From Pseudomonadota bacterium (lineage in GTDB: Bacteria; Myxococcota; Polyangia; GCA-2747355; JACKDQ01): a stretch of DNA of 24,371 nucleotides. The stretch's first letter is position 1. Every line of letters begins with the position of its first letter. The stretch is taken from assembly GCA_030591195.1 (NCBI GenBank), contig JAUVBO010000002.1, forward strand, positions 1-24,371, in the 5' to 3' direction. This document shows positions 17,868-24,371 of the stretch, piece after piece. A model generated the notes under the pieces. The model was not told where the DNA came from. It did no database searches and was given only the letters and a program-made list of their open reading frames with translations. The translations under genes were made by a program, and so were the position numbers.

Positions 17868-18917
17868 ATGCGGCCAGCGTCGACCAACACGATCGGACGC
17901 CCGTGGGGCGGCCGCTGGCCCGTCGGCTCGGTGCTGGGGGTGTTGCTCTGTTGCCCCTCCGCCTCCCCGGCCGCCGGGCGACCGGCGCCGGCGCGGTTGC
18001 GGCCACCTGCCCGTCCGGTGCCGCTGGTGCTGGCCCTGCGGCGGCCGGGCTTGCGCAGCTACGAGAAGGTGATCGAGGAATTCCGTGGACGGGTCGGCGC
18101 CGACGTGCGGGTCCTGTCGGCCCAACCCAGCCGCGGCCAGGTCGCGCCACCGCAGCGGGTCAAGGCGCTGAGGCGCTGGCTCGAGCAGACCCGCCCGAAC
18201 CTGGTCTTCGCCGTCGGGCAGTCGGCCTACGACTTCGCCTGCGAGGTGGGGCTCGGGCTACCGCTGCTGCACGTGCTGGTCTACCACCGCCGAGACCCGA
18301 CCCACCAGGGGATCGACAGCCAGCCCCCGGCCCAGGCGGTGATGCTCGCCTTTTCGCGCGCGCGACCCGGGCCGCGAGTGGTGGTGGCGCTGCACGGCCC
18401 CGAGACTCGAACGGTCGTCGAGGCGGCCCGGGCCGTGGCGACGTCGCAGGGGATCGAGCTGGTCGGGCTGACTTCCCGGACGCCAGATGAGGCGGTCCGC
18501 CGGTTGCGCAAGGCGCTGGCTGCACCGCGCCCCCGCCCACTCGACGGCATCTGGCTGGTGCCCGACCAGCAGGTGCTGACGCCCCAGGTCTTCCAGTACG
18601 CCGTCAGCCAGCAGTTCCGGCGAGGCCTGTTGCTGATGGGGGCGACCCGCCAGCACGTCTCCCGTGGGGCGCTGTTCGCGGTGGATCTCGATCCGAGCAG
18701 CCTCGGCCGCCAGGCGGCCGAGCGGGCCAACGATCTGTTGCTTGGGTCCCGGCGGCGCGGGGGAGCAGCGGGCCGGCGGCGCCGGGCCGCCCAGCGGGCC
18801 ACGGACCGGCTGGTGCGGTCGCCGCGGGTGCGGCTGAGCGTCAACCAGATGACCGCCCGGCGGCTGGCGGTGCCGCTTCAGCGGCTCAGCCCGCTTGACC
18901 CTGAGGTGCTGAAGTGA
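17868..18917 (+). CDS. ABC_sub_bind-type periplasmic solute-binding protein, orphan
   Basis: 349 residues. A hydrophobic N-terminal segment (about 20-36, VLGVLLCCPSASPAAG) looks like a signal peptide; the two Cys are not in a good lipobox. The mature part follows the two-lobe pattern of the ABC_sub_bind family (Pfam PF04392): SYEKVIEEFRG, RPNLVFAVGQSAY, PLLHVLVYHRRDP, RVVVALHGPET, EAVRRLRKAL, DGIWLVPDQQVLTPQVF and a C-terminal lobe-exchange stretch. Such proteins usually serve ABC importers, but no permease or ATPase gene is present. Instead its TGA overlaps the GTG of a membrane histidine kinase (GTGA), suggesting a co-sensor role. The ATG is preceded immediately by GGAGG, too close for a normal ribosome binding site, so the start is slightly uncertain. 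The C-terminus carries an Arg-rich stretch (about 296-310). Confidence 0.82.
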   Translation: MRPASTNTIGRPWGGRWPVGSVLGVLLCCPSASPAAGRPAPARLRPPARPVPLVLALRRPGLRSYEKVIEEFRGRVGADVRVLSAQPSRGQVAPPQRVKALRRWLEQTRPNLVFAVGQSAYDFACEVGLGLPLLHVLVYHRRDPTHQGIDSQPPAQAVMLAFSRARPGPRVVVALHGPETRTVVEAARAVATSQGIELVGLTSRTPDEAVRRLRKALAAPRPRPLDGIWLVPDQQVLTPQVFQYAVSQQFRRGLLLMGATRQHVSRGALFAVDLDPSSLGRQAAERANDLLLGSRRRGGAAGRRRRAAQRATDRLVRSPRVRLSVNQMTARRLAVPLQRLSPLDPEVLK

Positions 18918-21205
18918 CCCAGCGCGAAGGCAAGCAGCGGCGGCAGCGGGCGAAGACCCAGCGGTTGCGGGGCGAGCACTTTTCGCTCACCGACATGGTG
19001 CGGGCCCTCGACCCGATGGGCGGGCTGCGCTGGCGCGACCGCTTCCAGGTCCGGCTGGTGGCCTCCCTGGTGCTGCTCTCGCTGGCCACCTCGGCCACCG
19101 CTGGCCTGGTCTACTACCGCCGGCAGGTCGGCTTCGTCGAGGCCGAGCAGCGCAAGCGCGGCCGGACGTTGATCAGCAACCTCGCCGGCCAGAGCGAGCT
19201 GGGTGCCTACGCCCGCGATCGAGCCTTCCTCGCCGTGCCGGCCCGTCGCGCGCTGTGGGAAGAGGACGTCAACTACGTCGCGATCTACGGCCGCAGCGGC
19301 AAGCCGCTGATTCGGCTCGCCAAGCAGGGCGTGGTCTTCGACGCGAGGCTCTCGAAGACCGAGCTTGAGCGGCTGCTGGCCGATGCTTCGCCGCGGACCC
19401 TGACCCGCTCCCACCCCGATCACGACGACCTGCTAGCGCCGATCGTCAGCCTCGACATGGACGCCGAGCAGGGGATGTTCGGTCGCACCGGCGCCCATGG
19501 CTCAGCCACGGTCGGCATCGCCCGGCTCGGTCTCTCGCGGCAGCCCGCCCAGCGCAAGCTGCGCGAGGTGCTGCGCTGGGGGATCTACCTGGCGCTGATC
19601 ATCCTCGCCATGGGCGTGCTGATGGGGCTGTTTCTCGCCCGTCGCATCTCCCGGCCGATCCTCGCCCTCGCCCGCGGCGCCGACGAGATGCGCCAGGGCA
19701 AGCTCGGCGTGCAGATCGACGTCGAGCGGTCGGACGAGCTCGGCCTGCTGTCGCTGTCGTTCAACCGGATGTCGGCCAACCTCAAGCGGACCGTCGAGTC
19801 GCTGGCCCACCTCAACCGCACGCTCGAGCAAGAGGTTGGCCGGCGGACCGGAGCGCTTCGCAGCAGCCGCGACTTCATCCTGCTGCTCAACGCGCCCCTG
19901 CGCCCGCAGGAGCTGCTCGACATCGCCGTCGACGCGCTGGCCCAGCTCACCGGTGCCGCCGCGGTGGTGGCCTACGTCATCGGGCCGAAGCGCCGCCTCG
20001 AGCTGGCGGTCTGCCACGGGACCGACGCCCGGGCCTTCGGCGAGCCCGAGGAGGACTCGGCGTTGATTCAGCTGGCGCCCGGTGTCCCCCTGGCGCCTCG
20101 CGCCGAGCTGGCGCCCGAGCTGATCCGACGGCTCGGCCAGCAGGAGCGCGTGGGGGTGATCGAGCCGGTGCCGGCTTCCTTGCCGCTTGCCCGGAGCATG
20201 CCCGCGGCGCGGGCGCTGCTCTGTGCGCCGCTGCGCTACCGCGAGCGGCTCGAGGGGGTGGTGGTGCTGGTGCTCGACACCTCCCCGACCCCTGATCAGG
20301 TGGAGTTCATCGACAACGCCGGGTCCCAGCTGGCGATCGCGATCTCCAACGCCCGGGCCTACGCCGAGGCTGACCGTCTCGCCCGGGACCTCGAGCAGCG
20401 AAACGTCGTCCTGCTGCAGCAGCGCGACGAGCTGCAGGAGGTCAGCCGGCTCAAGTCCGAGTTCCTCGCCAGCGTTTCCCACGAGCTGCGCACCCCGCTC
20501 AACGCGGTGATCGGCTACACCGAGCTGCTCGGCGACGAGGTCTACGGGCCGATCTCCAAGCTGCAGGCCCAGAGCCTGGCCGGGATCGACGAGAGCGCGA
20601 CGAACCTGTTGCACCTGATCAACGACATCCTCGACCTGTCGAAGGTCGAGGCCGGGAAGATGACTGTCTCGTACTCCCGCGTGGACCTGAACCAGATGGC
20701 GCGCGAGGTGGTAGCATTCTCCGCGCCGCTGGTGCGGGACCGGCCCTACGACATCGCCGTCTCGTTGCCCGCGAGGGCGCTGGTGGTCGAGACCGACGCG
20801 GGCAAGGTCCGGCAGATCCTGGTCAATCTCCTGAGCAACGCGATAAAATTCACCGACGATGGCACCGTCGAGGTGCAGGTGGGCCCCACCGCCGACGGCG
20901 GAGCGCGGGTGCGGGTGATCGACACCGGCGTTGGCATGCTGGCCGAGGATCTGCGGGTGATCTTCGACGAGTTCCGTCAGCTCGATGGGTCGTCGACGCG
21001 CCGGCATGGGGGCACCGGGCTCGGCCTGGCGATCTCGCGCAAGTTCGCGCACCTGATCGGCGCGAGCTTGCAGGTTCGCAGTATCCAGGGGGAAGGGAGC
21101 ACCTTCACCCTGCTGGTGCCTGGGCCGGCCCAGCTGGATCGGACCAAGAGGCAAACACAGCCGGGATACCCGGCGATCGGAGAGAGCAACCATGTCAGCA
21201 GCTGA
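18914..21205 (+). CDS. membrane histidine kinase with periplasmic sensor, HAMP, GAF, HisKA and HATPase domains
   Basis: 763 residues. A basic cytoplasmic start leads to membrane segment 1 (about 47-68), a periplasmic sensor of about 150 residues (dCache/CHASE8-like; VNYVAIYGRSGKPLIRL), membrane segment 2 (about 221-245), HAMP (about 245-300), a short coiled coil and a GAF domain (about 320-480). The kinase core has phospho-accepting H523 in SVSHELRTPLN, N-box LLSNAIKFT, DTGVGM, and GTGLGLAISRKFA. All motifs are intact. The start is a GTG overlapping the stop of the solute-binding protein gene by four bases, and the gene's 3' end overlaps the receiver gene by 14 bases, so all three are one coupled unit. 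The kinase has no receiver of its own, which fits phosphotransfer to the next gene's product. Confidence 0.95.
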   Translation: MTQREGKQRRQRAKTQRLRGEHFSLTDMVRALDPMGGLRWRDRFQVRLVASLVLLSLATSATAGLVYYRRQVGFVEAEQRKRGRTLISNLAGQSELGAYARDRAFLAVPARRALWEEDVNYVAIYGRSGKPLIRLAKQGVVFDARLSKTELERLLADASPRTLTRSHPDHDDLLAPIVSLDMDAEQGMFGRTGAHGSATVGIARLGLSRQPAQRKLREVLRWGIYLALIILAMGVLMGLFLARRISRPILALARGADEMRQGKLGVQIDVERSDELGLLSLSFNRMSANLKRTVESLAHLNRTLEQEVGRRTGALRSSRDFILLLNAPLRPQELLDIAVDALAQLTGAAAVVAYVIGPKRRLELAVCHGTDARAFGEPEEDSALIQLAPGVPLAPRAELAPELIRRLGQQERVGVIEPVPASLPLARSMPAARALLCAPLRYRERLEGVVVLVLDTSPTPDQVEFIDNAGSQLAIAISNARAYAEADRLARDLEQRNVVLLQQRDELQEVSRLKSEFLASVSHELRTPLNAVIGYTELLGDEVYGPISKLQAQSLAGIDESATNLLHLINDILDLSKVEAGKMTVSYSRVDLNQMAREVVAFSAPLVRDRPYDIAVSLPARALVVETDAGKVRQILVNLLSNAIKFTDDGTVEVQVGPTADGGARVRVIDTGVGMLAEDLRVIFDEFRQLDGSSTRRHGGTGLGLAISRKFAHLIGASLQVRSIQGEGSTFTLLVPGPAQLDRTKRQTQPGYPAIGESNHVSS

Positions 21206-21605
21206 TGGGCCCGAGAGCCTGGGCATGGGCAAGGTCGTCCTGCTCGTCGAGGACAATCATCACAATCGGCAGATCTTCGCGCAGGTCCTGACCCATTACG
21301 GGTTCGAGGTCAAGGAGGCGGAGAACGGCGAGCTGGCGGTAAAGATCGCCCCGGAGGTTGGCCCGGACCTGATCCTGATGGACCTGTCGCTGCCGGTGAT
21401 GGATGGCTGGCAGGCCGCCAGGCGGATCAAGGCGATCCCCGAGCTGGCCAAGGTGCCGATCATCGCCCTCACGGCTCATGCGATGACAGGCGATCGGGAA
21501 GGCGCCATCGAGGCCGGATGCGACGGCTACCTGTCTAAGCCGATCTCGCCGAAGAAGGTCGTGGTGGCGGTGGCCGAGGCGCTCGGCCTCGAGCCACCCG
21601 ACTGA
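21192..21605 (+). CDS. single-domain response regulator (CheY/DivK-like)
   Basis: 137 residues, essentially one receiver domain. The conserved residues are present: E20-D21 pair (VEDN), phospho-acceptor D64 in LILMDLSLP, T94 in ALTAHAM and K116 in YLSKPIS. The AHAMTGDR stretch is like DivK and hybrid-kinase receivers. With no output domain it must act by binding another protein. The ATG at 21192 overlaps the kinase gene and has GGAGAGAGC just upstream; an internal ATG at 21225 would also keep the whole fold. Likely phosphorylated by the preceding kinase. The cyclase encoded 100 bases downstream is a candidate target, by position only. Confidence 0.96.
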   Translation: MSAADGPESLGMGKVVLLVEDNHHNRQIFAQVLTHYGFEVKEAENGELAVKIAPEVGPDLILMDLSLPVMDGWQAARRIKAIPELAKVPIIALTAHAMTGDREGAIEAGCDGYLSKPISPKKVVVAVAEALGLEPPD

Positions 21606-21705
21606 GCACCCTCCAGCCCACAAACGTTGGCGCTTTCTTGCTTTACCCGCGGTCTCCATTGCCCTACCATCCCGAACCCGAGTGGTTTGCAGCGGCTAGC
21701 GTGCA

Positions 21706-23316
21706 ATGGCAAAGCTAATCCTCCTGACAGGTGACGAGCCCCGAGAGTTTGATCTCGGCGCGCACAACACTATCGGCCGGCACCCCGAGAACTCGATCCA
21801 GATCCTCGATCGGATCATCTCGAAGGAACACGCTCACGTGATCCGTACGCCGGAGAACCAGTACCTGCTCAAGGACCTCGGCAGTCTCAACGGCACCTAT
21901 GTCGGCGAGCAGCGGATCGATCAGCACCTGCTGAGCGACCGCGACGAGGTGACCCTCGGCTCGACTCGCTTGCTCTACCGCGAGAGCGAGGACGAGGCGG
22001 CGGTCCAGCGGGTGACCATCGCGCCCGGCATGGCCCAGAGCCACATCCGTCAGCGAATCGCGGCGCGGCCGGCCGGTGAGTTCCCGACCGAGAAGGAGAT
22101 CCCCGACGAGCAGATGCTGCGACGGGACTACGAGCGGTTGCGCATCGCCCATGAGCTGGCCCAGGCCATCGGCGTCGAGCTCGATCTGGACAAGCTGTTG
22201 CAGAAGATCCTCGACAAGGCGTTCGAGCTGCTGCCCGCCGATCGCGGCGTGATCATGCTGATGAACGAGGAAGGCACGCCAGTGCCGCGCGTCGCCAAGC
22301 AGAAGCGCGGCGGCTCGGTCGAGCAGATCGTGCTCTCGCGGAGCATCATCAACGAGGTGGTGCGCGAGAAGCAGGCGGTGCTCTCCTCCGACGCCACCGT
22401 CGACAGCCGCTTCTCCGGAGCCCACAGCATCATCATGCAGGGCATCCGCTCGACGATGTGCGTGCCGCTGCTCTACGGCCAAGAGCTGCTCGGCATCATG
22501 CACCTCGACTCGCAGATCGCCACCAACGCCTTCACCGAGCAGGACCTGCACCTGTTCACGGGCATCGCGACCCAGGCAGCGATCGCGATCCAGAACGCGC
22601 GGCTGGCCTACAAGATCGAGTGGGAGGCGCGGACCCGCGCCCAGTTTCAGCGATTCTTCTCGCCGGCGATGGTGCAGCAGATGATCGACGGCAAGCTGAA
22701 GCTCGATGGTGTCGGCGAGGTGCGTGAGGTGACGATCCTCTTTGCCGACATCCGCGGCTTCACCGCGATGACGGAGAACGCCGACGCCCACGACATCGTC
22801 AACCTGCTCAACGACTACTTCGAGGTGATGGTCGAGGTGCTGTTTGCCCACAGCGGCACCCTCGACAAGTACGTTGGCGACGAGATCATGGCGCTGTTCG
22901 GCGTGCCCACGGCCCAGGAGGAGGCGGCGGTGGCCGCGGTGCGCTGCAGCGTCGAGATGCTCCAGGCCCTCGCCGAGTTCAACAACACGCGGATGTCGGA
23001 GAACCAGGATCCGATCCAGGTCGGCATCGGGATCAACACTGGCGAGTGCGTCTACGGCGCCATCGGCTCGAGCAAGACCCTGCAGTACACCGTCATCGGC
23101 GACCCGGTGAACACCGCCTCGCGCCTCTGCTCGCTCGCCAAGGGCTCGGAGGTGATCATCAGCGAGGAGACCTACCGCCAAGTCTACCGCTACGTCGACG
23201 CGATCGCGTTGCCCAAGGCGAGGGTTAAGGGCAAGGTCGACGAGCTGTCGATCTACCGGGTGCAGGGCATGCGTGGCGGGTCCGACGGGACCGACAGGGC
23301 GACCGTCGGTCGCTAG
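21706..23316 (+). CDS. FHA-GAF-class III adenylate/guanylate cyclase
   Basis: 536 residues, no membrane segment. FHA domain at about 1-95 with the phosphothreonine-binding pattern GRHPEN, SKEHAHV and LGSLNGTYV. GAF domain at about 150-300 (LPADRGVIML, STMCVPLLYG). Cyclase domain at about 335-525 with metal-binding D348 (FADIRGFT) and D392 (YVGDE), base-selecting K388 and D466 (TVIGDPVN), N469 and R473 (NTASRL). All catalytic positions are present and K/D favours ATP, so cAMP is the expected product. FHA suggests control by a Ser/Thr kinase, GAF by a small ligand. The gene follows the receiver after 100 bases; that gap shows no clear promoter or strong terminator. The ribosome binding site is weak. 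Confidence 0.95.
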   Translation: MAKLILLTGDEPREFDLGAHNTIGRHPENSIQILDRIISKEHAHVIRTPENQYLLKDLGSLNGTYVGEQRIDQHLLSDRDEVTLGSTRLLYRESEDEAAVQRVTIAPGMAQSHIRQRIAARPAGEFPTEKEIPDEQMLRRDYERLRIAHELAQAIGVELDLDKLLQKILDKAFELLPADRGVIMLMNEEGTPVPRVAKQKRGGSVEQIVLSRSIINEVVREKQAVLSSDATVDSRFSGAHSIIMQGIRSTMCVPLLYGQELLGIMHLDSQIATNAFTEQDLHLFTGIATQAAIAIQNARLAYKIEWEARTRAQFQRFFSPAMVQQMIDGKLKLDGVGEVREVTILFADIRGFTAMTENADAHDIVNLLNDYFEVMVEVLFAHSGTLDKYVGDEIMALFGVPTAQEEAAVAAVRCSVEMLQALAEFNNTRMSENQDPIQVGIGINTGECVYGAIGSSKTLQYTVIGDPVNTASRLCSLAKGSEVIISEETYRQVYRYVDAIALPKARVKGKVDELSIYRVQGMRGGSDGTDRATVGR

Positions 23317-23364
23317 CGGATGCTTCGCTAGCAAGGATGCCTCGCTAACAGCAGCTTCGCTAGC
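23311..23364. repeat. imperfect tandem repeats built on CGCTAGC
   Basis: CGCTAGC occurs at 23311, 23326 and 23358, with a variant CGCTAAC at 23343, giving a 15-17 base period. The first copy contains the TAG stop of the cyclase gene. The repeats fill the gap between two convergent genes. Confidence 0.75.
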
Positions 23365-23371
23365 AGCTGCT
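23350..23371. terminator. hairpin between convergent cyclase and thioesterase genes
   Basis: AGCAGCT (23350-23356) and AGCTGCT (23365-23371) form a perfect 7-bp stem with an 8-base loop that holds the last CGCTAGC copy. No T-run. A bidirectional terminator is plausible from position only. Confidence 0.4.
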
Positions 23372-23384
23372 CACCGCGCGCTGC

Positions 23385-23822
23385 TCAGCTGACGCGCTTG
23401 ATGTTGTAGACACCCTTGCCATCGGCGATCACCCGCTCGGGGTCACCGATGGCGAAGAGCGTCATCGACGCGACGCCCACCCGGTTGCCGATGCGCACGA
23501 CCCTGGCCTCGCAGGCGAGGTCCGCCTGGGGGCCGGGGCGCAGGTAGTCCACCCGCAGGTCGACGGTCGAGACCCGGTCGGTGGGGGCGATCTCGGTCCA
23601 GACCGCCGCCCCGCCGGCGGTGTCGAGCATCGTGCTCAGCACGCCCCCGTGGATCGCGGGTCGGAAGGGGTCGCCGATCAGCTCGTCGCGGTAGGGCAGC
23701 TCGAGGCGGGCGAAGCCGGCCTCCAGCTCCGCGACCTGGATCCCGAGGTAGCGATTGAACGGGATCTCCTCGGCCATGAACTTCTTCACCCGCTCGATCG
23801 GGATCGGGCCCTCGTCGGCCAT
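23385..23822 (-). CDS. PaaI-type hotdog-fold acyl-CoA thioesterase
   Basis: 145 residues, typical for the family. The central helix motif is HGGVLSTMLDTAGGAA (about 58-73), with H58-G59-G60 and acidic D67 in the usual catalytic region, followed by VSTVDLRVDYLRPGP, the conserved strand of PaaI/4HBT thioesterases, and a GNRVGVASMTLFA strand. It should hydrolyse an acyl- or aryl-CoA ester in the cytoplasm; the natural substrate cannot be told from the sequence. The ATG at 23822 has GGAGG 9 bases upstream. It stands alone, convergent with the cyclase gene and divergent from ispH (106 bases between starts). Confidence 0.93.
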   Translation of the reverse strand: MADEGPIPIERVKKFMAEEIPFNRYLGIQVAELEAGFARLELPYRDELIGDPFRPAIHGGVLSTMLDTAGGAAVWTEIAPTDRVSTVDLRVDYLRPGPQADLACEARVVRIGNRVGVASMTLFAIGDPERVIADGKGVYNIKRVS

Positions 23823-23892
23823 GGGATCTAACCTCCGGCGTCATCGGGTGCCGACGATAGTCCGGGCAGAGGGGTCGATACAACCCGCGTGG

Positions 23893-23921
23893 TGGACCGA
23901 CGGCTTGCCACGCGCTATGTA
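23893..23921 (+). promoter_or_regulatory. candidate promoter of ispH, predicted leaderless
   Basis: TGGACC (23893-23898), a 17-base spacer and TATGTA (23916-23921), 7 bases before the ATG at 23929. Consensus match is weak (four and three of six). No ribosome binding site precedes the ATG. Confidence 0.3.
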
Positions 23922-23928
23922 AGGCTCG

Positions 23929-24371
23929 ATGAGGGTCGTGTTGCTATCGCCCCGCGGCATGTGCGCCGGGGTCCGGCGGGCCATCGCCGCCGTCGAGCGG
24001 GCGCTCGTCCGCTTCGGCGTGCCGCTCTACGTCCGCAAACAGATCGTCCACAACCGCCACGTCGTCGCCCGGCTCGAGCGTCGCGGCGTGGTCTTCGTCG
24101 AGGGGCTCGACGAGGTGCCGGACGGCGCGCGGGTGATCTTCTCTGCCCACGGCGTCGCCCCGGCGGTGCGCGACGAGGCCCGTCGCCGGGGCCTGCAGGC
24201 GATCGACGGGACCTGCCCGCTGGTGCTCCGGGTCCACCGCGAGGTCGAGCACGCGGCGGCGCGGGGGGATCAGGTCGTGGTCATCGGCCACGCCGACCAC
24301 GACGAGGTGGTCGGCACCCTCGGTCACGCACCGGAGGGCGCCGTCGTCCTGCCCCCGGCGGTCGAGCAGGC
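23929..24371 (+). CDS. ispH: 4-hydroxy-3-methylbut-2-enyl diphosphate reductase, N-terminal part (cut by window edge)
   Basis: 147 codons visible of about 300. IspH is the [4Fe-4S] enzyme of the last step of the MEP isoprenoid pathway, giving IPP and DMAPP. The visible part matches the family along its length: [13 protein letters not shown] with the first cluster cysteine (C12), [34 protein letters not shown], the second cluster cysteine in DGTCPLV (C96), and [13 protein letters not shown] with the conserved glutamate region. The third cysteine is beyond the window. The frame is open to the edge. The ATG at 23929 is where homology begins; there is no ribosome binding site, and a -10-like hexamer lies 7 bases upstream. 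Confidence 0.96.
   Translation, partial: MRVVLLSPRGMCAGVRRAIAAVERALVRFGVPLYVRKQIVHNRHVVARLERRGVVFVEGLDEVPDGARVIFSAHGVAPAVRDEARRRGLQAIDGTCPLVLRVHREVEHAAARGDQVVVIGHADHDEVVGTLGHAPEGAVVLPPAVEQ

Noticed and set aside
17776..18150. A 125-residue upstream extension of the TPR protein
   Set aside because: It runs through the divergent promoter and the opposite gene, and GGAGG sits correctly before the ATG at 17775.
21629..21641. Sigma-54-like GG/GC promoter before the FHA-GAF-cyclase gene
   Set aside because: TGGCGC and TTGC are present, but only 9 bases separate the GG and GC elements; sigma-54 sites need 10, and the spacing is strict.

Overview
This is a GC-rich chromosomal window with very long spurious antisense frames, GTG starts and dense two-component signalling. 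The gene types (NtrC-family regulator, FHA-GAF-cyclase, a giant TPR protein, a class III PHA-synthase-like enzyme, a coiled-coil methyltransferase with a basic tail) suggest a deltaproteobacterium in the broad sense, most likely Myxococcota. That placement is an inference from gene content and composition, not from a marker tree. Core genes rplM-rpsI, recN and ispH show it is chromosome rather than plasmid or phage. I see no rRNA, tRNA, CRISPR array, transposase or integrase.

Layout. 1-3074 (minus): a small C-tail-anchored protein, a membrane histidine kinase and a sigma-54-dependent response regulator (cut by the window edge) form a tight operon. It diverges from a PHA-synthase-like hydrolase at 3130-4278 (plus). 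4279-4489: GC-rich palindromes between convergent genes. 4490-5319 (minus): rpsI and rplM with a readable promoter. 5658-8827 (plus): recN and a membrane-anchored M23 peptidase. 8873-10802 (minus): a methyltransferase-coiled-coil protein and a small membrane protein. 10940-12340 (plus): a degenerate receiver joined through one membrane segment to an extracytoplasmic beta domain. 12343-17775 (minus): a 1,810-residue TPR protein. 17868-23316 (plus): a signalling cluster of lone ABC_sub_bind-type periplasmic protein, GAF-containing histidine kinase, single-domain receiver and FHA-GAF-class III cyclase. 23385-23822 (minus): a hotdog thioesterase. 23929-24371 (plus): the start of ispH.

How the parts may work together. 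The most system-like block is 17868-23316. A solute-binding protein with no permease or ATPase is translationally coupled to a membrane kinase, whose 3' end overlaps a DivK/CheY-like receiver; a cytoplasmic cyclase with intact catalytic residues follows. This reads as a ligand to phosphorelay to cyclic-nucleotide route, although the receiver-to-cyclase link is only inferred from position. The first block (kinase plus NtrC-type regulator divergent from a PHA-synthase-like enzyme) recalls the AtoSC link to polyhydroxybutyrate in E. coli. The pseudo-receiver membrane protein and the TPR giant converge with 2 bases between their stop codons.

Several starts (10321, 10940, 17868, 23929) have a TANNNT-like hexamer 6-11 bases upstream and poor or misplaced ribosome binding sites, which raises the possibility of leaderless messages.
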